Positions 60,089 to 64,000 of a stretch of 64,000 nucleotides of DNA are shown here, one piece after another. The notes beneath the pieces were generated by a model that was not told where the DNA came from, made no database searches, and saw only the letters and a list, made by a program, of their open reading frames with translations. The position numbers were made by a program, and so were the translations under genes. The stretch is from CAXBID01 sp049791475 (GTDB taxonomy: Bacteria; Bacteroidota; Bacteroidia; Flavobacteriales; Flavobacteriaceae), in the NCBI GenBank assembly GCA_049791475.1, contig JBAQZZ010000133.1:6128-70127 (forward strand), read 5' to 3'. The number at the start of each line of letters is the position of its first letter. The first letter of the stretch is position 1.

Positions 60089-61057
60089 ATGAGCTATCTA
60101 GAAACCACACACGATGTATATAAAGAAGCAGCACTAACACCTGATGTTGGCCTATGCTGTACTACGAATCCTATTTGGGAATTACCAGGATTAAAAATCC
60201 CAAAAATTATGCAAGAAATGAACTATGGCTGTGGCTCAACAGTTCATGCACGCGATTTAACCAATAATCCAAAAATGCTTTATGTAGGTGTTGGTGGTGG
60301 TATGGAACTGTTACAATTTGCCTATTTCAATCGTCAAAAAGGAGGTGTTGTTGGTATTGATGTGGTTGAGGAAATGCTTGAAGCTTCGCGGAAAAATTTT
60401 TTAGAAGCTGAAGTACAAAACGATTGGTTTAAAAGTGAATTTGTAGATCTTAAAAAAGGAGATGCTATGCATTTACCTGTTGAGGATAATAGTATTGATG
60501 TTGCGGCTCAAAATTGTTTATTCAATATTTTTAAAGCTGATGATTTAAAACAAGCTATTGCTGAAATGTATCGCGTTTTAAAACCACATGGTAAGTTAGT
60601 AATGAGCGACCCAACTTGTGAACAACCCATGAATGATGCATTGAGAAACGATGAACGTTTACGTGCCTTATGCCTAAGCGGAAGTTTACCAATTGCGGAA
60701 TACGTTAAAGCACTTACTGATGCTGGCTTTGGAACCATTGAAATTCGTGCTAGAAAACCATACCGCATTTTAGACTCAAAACATTATCCAACAGACGAGT
60801 TAATTTACATTGAATCTATAGAAGTTGCAGCTATTAAAGACCCAATGCCTGAAGATGGCCCATGTATTTTTACAGGAAAGGCTGCTATTTATTACGGTAC
60901 TGAAGATTATTTTGATGATAAACTAGGACATGTTTTACTTAAAAATCAGCCATTAGCTATTTGTGATAAAACAGCTGGAGCTTTAGCTTCATTAAATAGA
61001 GATGATATTTTTATTAGCGAATCTACTTATCATTATGATGGTGGCGGCTGTTGTTAA
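60089..61057 (+). CDS. arsM: Arsenite methyltransferase ArsM (arsenosugar type)
   Basis: A 322-residue SAM methyltransferase that makes methylated arsenicals from arsenite. The arsenosugar-type ArsM shows Cys23-Cys24 in GLCCTTNPIWELPGL, Cys48 in YGCGSTV, motif I VGVGGGMELLQFA near 72-84, DVVEEMLEASRKN near 96-108, and NCLFNIF near 149-155. The last residues are GGGCC (Cys321, Cys322), a likely metalloid-binding end. It feeds the methylated arsenic to ArsS. A repeat (60008-60074) lies between it and the phosphorylase gene. Confidence 0.93.
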   Translation: MSYLETTHDVYKEAALTPDVGLCCTTNPIWELPGLKIPKIMQEMNYGCGSTVHARDLTNNPKMLYVGVGGGMELLQFAYFNRQKGGVVGIDVVEEMLEASRKNFLEAEVQNDWFKSEFVDLKKGDAMHLPVEDNSIDVAAQNCLFNIFKADDLKQAIAEMYRVLKPHGKLVMSDPTCEQPMNDALRNDERLRALCLSGSLPIAEYVKALTDAGFGTIEIRARKPYRILDSKHYPTDELIYIESIEVAAIKDPMPEDGPCIFTGKAAIYYGTEDYFDDKLGHVLLKNQPLAICDKTAGALASLNRDDIFISESTYHYDGGGCC

Positions 61058-61104
61058 GACGATAATTGCTATTTGATTATTATCACTAAAACGTAAAATA
61101 CTTT

Positions 61105-61989
61105 ATGCAAAAATATATAGACATCATAAAAAACTCCTATTCTGGTTATTGGAATTATCTGAAAAATGAAATTCTATTTCAAAATAACTGGGATAACTAT
61201 TTGTATGGTTTAATTATAATTTCTTTACTTGTTTGGGGTTTGGAAACACTATTTCCTTGGCGAAAAAATCAATCTATATTTAGAAAAGATTTTTGGTTAG
61301 ACACCTTTTACATGTTCTTCAATTTCTTTTTATTAAATCTCATAGTTTTAATAGCGTTATCAAATACGGTAGCTCAATTTTTTAATGATATTTTAAAAAG
61401 TATAGGTTTATCCCTTTCAAACTTTCAATTATTTGATTCAACCGATTTACCAAAATGGCTCGGTTTACTCATTTTCTTTTTAGTTAGCGATTTTGTGCAA
61501 TGGAATACGCATCGTTTATTGCACCGCATCCCCTTTTTATGGAATTTCCATAAAGTACATCACTCAGTTAAAGAAATGGGGTTTGCGGCACATTTACGTT
61601 ATCATTGGATGGAACCCGTAGTTTATAAATCATTACTTTACATTCCTCTGGCACTTATTGCAAACTACAAGGCACAAGATGTTGCTATTGTTTATTTTTT
61701 CACTATTGTAATTGGGCATCTAAACCACGCCAACCTTGGTTGGGATTATGGGTTTTTAAAATACGTTTTCAATAATCCAAAAATGCATATCTGGCATCAT
61801 GCAAAGGAGCTTCCTAAAAACGTTAGGTTTGGTGTTAATTACGGACTAACATTAAGCATTTGGGATTATATTTTTAAAACAAATCACGTTCCATATAATG
61901 GGAGAGACATTGAACTTGGTTTTGAAAATGATGAACAATTCCCAAAAAGCTTTATTAATCAGGAATTATACCCATTGAATAAAAAATGA
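61105..61989 (+). CDS. Sterol desaturase / fatty acid hydroxylase family membrane protein
   Basis: A 294-residue membrane di-iron hydroxylase-like protein. His clusters: His136 and His140 (HRLLH), His149, His152, His153 (HKVHH), His205 and His208 (HLNH), and His228, His231, His232 (HIWHH). Five or so hydrophobic segments lie before and between them. This family hydroxylates or desaturates lipids. Its end overlaps the DUF547 gene by four bases (ATGA), so it is part of the cluster transcript. If used in arsenosugar synthesis it might act on a lipid form, which is speculative. Confidence 0.88.
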   Translation: MQKYIDIIKNSYSGYWNYLKNEILFQNNWDNYLYGLIIISLLVWGLETLFPWRKNQSIFRKDFWLDTFYMFFNFFLLNLIVLIALSNTVAQFFNDILKSIGLSLSNFQLFDSTDLPKWLGLLIFFLVSDFVQWNTHRLLHRIPFLWNFHKVHHSVKEMGFAAHLRYHWMEPVVYKSLLYIPLALIANYKAQDVAIVYFFTIVIGHLNHANLGWDYGFLKYVFNNPKMHIWHHAKELPKNVRFGVNYGLTLSIWDYIFKTNHVPYNGRDIELGFENDEQFPKSFINQELYPLNKK

Positions 61990-62831
61990 AATACCTACAA
62001 CTCTTATTCATTATAATTTTAATTTCAGCTTGTTCTGGTACAAAACGTGCAGTTGAAAATTCTCAAAAAGAAACTTCTGAAACTGTAACGATTAAAGATA
62101 CTGTTCATGAAATCATTAAAGAGGTTGAAGAAAACAAATCCATAACTAACTCTGAAGAACCAATTATAGAAAGTTTTACTAAGAAAGAAGCATTTAATCA
62201 TTCATCATGGAACAACTTACTACAAAATAATGTTTCGCAAACGGGCAATGTAAATTACAAAACATTTAAAACTAATAAAAAAACATTATTAAACTACATA
62301 ACAAGTTTGGGTGAAAATATGCCAAATGAAACCTGGACAAAAAAAGATAAATTAGCTTTTTGGATAAACGCTTACAATGCTATGACTGTTGATTTAATTC
62401 TTCGTAATTATCCTTTAAAAAGTATTAAAGACATTAAAAACCCTTGGGAGCAACGCTATTGGAAATTGGCTGATAAATGGTATAATTTAGATGAGATTGA
62501 ACATCAAATTTTACGTAAAATGGATGAACCTCGTATCCATTTTGCTATTATATGCGCATCATATTCTTGTCCTAAATTACAAAATGAAGCATATACTTCG
62601 GAAGATTTAGAACAGCAACTTACGAAAGCTACTAAAGAATTTTTAAACGATTCAGAAAGAAATTCAATATCACAAAACAACATAGAATTATCAAAAATAT
62701 TTAAATGGTTTAGTAAAGATTTTGAACAAAACGGAAGTTTAATTAACTTTCTAAACCTGTATTCTGATATAAAAATTTCAGATAAAGCAAAAAAGAGTTT
62801 TAAAGATTATAACTGGGATTTGAATGAATAA
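61986..62831 (+). CDS. DUF547 lipoprotein of the arsenosugar cluster
   Basis: A 281-residue lipoprotein: lipobox ISAC with Cys16 and a following SGT, then an acidic spacer (about 17-65), then the DUF547 domain with WKKDKLAFWINAYNAMTVDLIL-like stretch near 115-138 and MDEPRIHFAIICASYSCPKLQNEAY near 179-203. The paired Cys around CASYSC are a mark of the family. Function is unknown; it recurs in arsenosugar gene neighbourhoods of Bacteroidota. It overlaps the previous gene by four and the next by eight bases. Confidence 0.87.
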   Translation: MKYLQLLFIIILISACSGTKRAVENSQKETSETVTIKDTVHEIIKEVEENKSITNSEEPIIESFTKKEAFNHSSWNNLLQNNVSQTGNVNYKTFKTNKKTLLNYITSLGENMPNETWTKKDKLAFWINAYNAMTVDLILRNYPLKSIKDIKNPWEQRYWKLADKWYNLDEIEHQILRKMDEPRIHFAIICASYSCPKLQNEAYTSEDLEQQLTKATKEFLNDSERNSISQNNIELSKIFKWFSKDFEQNGSLINFLNLYSDIKISDKAKKSFKDYNWDLNE

Positions 62832-63516
62832 AATCTCTATCATAATTCCTACATTAAACGAGGCAGAAAATATTTCAAGATTGCTGAATCATCTTCTAGC
62901 AAATGCCTCAAAAGAAAATATTTCAGAAATCATTATAGTAGATGGTGGCAGTACGGACGACTCTCAAAACATTATAAAATCCTTTGAAAATATAGTCTTT
63001 TTAAATTCTGAAAAAGGCCGTGCAAAACAAATGAATTTAGGTGCTAAATTTGCTAAAGGACATATACTTTACTTTTTACATGCTGATTCTTTTCCTCCAA
63101 AAAATTTTGATAAACTCATTGTAAATGAAGTAAAAAAAAGTAATGAAGCAGGATGTTTTATTATGAAATTTAATAGTAGTCATTTATGGTTAAAAGTTGC
63201 GGGATGGCTAACGCAATTGCCTTTTAAATTTTGTCGTGGTGGAGACCAAAGTCAGTTTATTACTAAATCTCTTTTTAATAGTATTGGTGGTTTTGATGAA
63301 AACTTCAAAATTTATGAAGACAACGATTTAATAAGTAAACTTTATAAACGCAAACAATTTGTAGTTATTCAAAAATGGCTTACAACTTCTCCTAGATGTT
63401 ATTCTAATAACGGAATTTTTAAATTGCAATGGCATTACTGGACCATTCATTTAAAAAAAATTTTTGGTGCATCGGCTCATGAATTAAACCAATATTATAA
63501 AAAGTATATTACTTAA
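62824..63516 (+). CDS. TIGR04283-type arsenosugar glycosyltransferase
   Basis: A 230-residue GT2 glycosyltransferase. Marks are IIIPTLNEAENISRLLNHLL near 6-25, EIIIVDGGSTDDSQN near 37-51, GRAKQMNLGAKFA near 65-77 (typical of this subfamily), LYFLHADSFPP with the metal-binding Asp near 82-92, and GGDQSQFITKSLFNSIGGFDE near 139-159. The family is named for its place in arsenosugar clusters. It is the last cluster gene on the plus strand; the next gene, metallophosphoesterase, is convergent, one base apart. Confidence 0.92.
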   Translation: MNKISIIIPTLNEAENISRLLNHLLANASKENISEIIIVDGGSTDDSQNIIKSFENIVFLNSEKGRAKQMNLGAKFAKGHILYFLHADSFPPKNFDKLIVNEVKKSNEAGCFIMKFNSSHLWLKVAGWLTQLPFKFCRGGDQSQFITKSLFNSIGGFDENFKIYEDNDLISKLYKRKQFVVIQKWLTTSPRCYSNNGIFKLQWHYWTIHLKKIFGASAHELNQYYKKYIT

Positions 63517-63517
63517 C

Positions 63518-64000
63518 TTATTTATTTCTCCCAACTTCTTTAGGATACAATGTGTACACAAAGTCGCTTTGAAAAACCGCTTTGGTATCCACATCAATAG
63601 CTGATAGTTTTCCTTTAAAAGCCGCTCCTGTATCAACATTCCAAATATTAGCTGCTTGCATTGGTTTTATAAAATTGTATCGTGTTGTTGGTGTATGTCC
63701 TATATAAATTTCTTTATAATGCTTTAATCGATTTGGGTATAAAATGGAATCTGATTTTATTTTTTCATTTAAAGTTAAAGCCATTTCCCAAAGGGTTCTA
63801 TCAAAATAAAATGTGTTCTCATAAACTTCTTTTTGAACACCGTGCATTGAGGTAAAACCTGCATGAATAAACAATCTGTTTTCATTATCTATATGATACA
63901 TGCTCATATTTCTAAAAAAATCTAAATGTTTCTTTTTATCTATATCAATAGCATTTTCATAACTATCAAGAGTTTCTTTACCACCGTGCATATACCAAGT
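63518..64000 (-). CDS. Metallophosphoesterase (serine/threonine phosphatase-like), partial
   Basis: C-terminal 160 codons of a calcineurin-like phosphoesterase; the frame runs off the right edge of the window (TWYMHGGKET at the border), so the dinuclear metal motifs GDxHG and GDxxDRG are outside. Visible are MHGGKETLDSY, LFIHAGFTSM (metal-binding His) and EIYIGHTPTTRYN (GHTP metal motif). It looks like the PrpE/bis(5'-nucleosyl)-tetraphosphatase group; the substrate is not fixed. Convergent with the last arsenosugar gene. Confidence 0.85.
   Translation of the reverse strand, partial: TWYMHGGKETLDSYENAIDIDKKKHLDFFRNMSMYHIDNENRLFIHAGFTSMHGVQKEVYENTFYFDRTLWEMALTLNEKIKSDSILYPNRLKHYKEIYIGHTPTTRYNFIKPMQAANIWNVDTGAAFKGKLSAIDVDTKAVFQSDFVYTLYPKEVGRNK

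Noticed and set aside
1..64000. CRISPR array, IS element, prophage, rRNA genes
   Set aside because: No spaced direct repeats, no transposase or integrase frames, no terminal inverted repeats and no rRNA sequence were found; only short hairpin repeats occur.

Overview
The window reads as chromosomal DNA of a flavobacterium (Bacteroidota, Flavobacteriaceae-like). Supporting signs are the low G+C, type IX secretion and gliding genes (porU, porV, gldJ), a protein with a T9SS C-terminal sorting domain, Bacteroidota-type lipoprotein export signals (C-S-S-E-D), -7 promoter boxes of the TAnnTTTG type, and few Shine-Dalgarno sequences. It is mostly ordinary housekeeping DNA with several small accessory loci and no insertion sequence, prophage or CRISPR array. 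Short hairpin repeats are scattered between genes, and two lie inside a gene.

Layout. 1-7.6 kb: end of a hydrolase, a K+ channel, obg, an hpt-adk fusion, purK-purE and an M3 oligopeptidase. 7.7-10.5 kb: a five-gene unit led by a GbsR/MarR-type regulator, with DoxX-like, DUF2071, methyltransferase and membrane proteins, and a near-identical palindrome before each of the first two genes. 10.6-18.6 kb: an ECF sigma factor with a tiny zinc-type anti-sigma candidate, a UbiA-like protein, gcvP, then a KAS III / methyltransferase / glycosyltransferase / methyltransferase row. 18.6-27.4 kb: nuclease plus PafA-type phosphatase, MlaE-MlaF, DUF389, mannose-1-phosphate guanylyltransferase, SprT-like, HAD and SDR genes. 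27.7-34.2 kb: a TonB receptor gutted by an internal deletion, a cadherin-like lipoprotein, a large T9SS-secreted protein, a LuxR-type response regulator, a TPR histidine kinase and a frameshifted small lipoprotein. The kinase gene and the secreted-protein gene share a palindrome at a fixed distance from the same -7 box.

34.4-46.4 kb: pyruvate dehydrogenase E2 and E1-alpha, cdd, porV-porU, divergent gldJ, and murF. 46.6-56.4 kb: tRNA-Val, folC, tonB-exbD-exbB, nhaD, an amino acid dehydrogenase, anmK, an acyl-CoA dehydrogenase and a CPA1 antiporter. 56.6-63.5 kb: an arsenosugar biosynthesis cluster (AhpD-like protein, ArsS, rhodanese, DUF2064 glycosyltransferase, purine nucleoside phosphorylase, ArsM, di-iron hydroxylase, DUF547, TIGR04283-type glycosyltransferase). 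The window ends inside a metallophosphoesterase gene.

How they work together. ArsM would methylate arsenite and ArsS would add a 5'-deoxyadenosyl group. The phosphorylase could then strip adenine, and the two glycosyltransferases could build the final arsenosugar. The phosphorylase carries Asp where 6-oxopurine enzymes carry Asn, which suits an adenine-containing substrate. PorU and PorV process and anchor T9SS cargo such as the 817-residue protein at 28.7-31.2 kb, whose transcription may be set by the adjacent two-component system.
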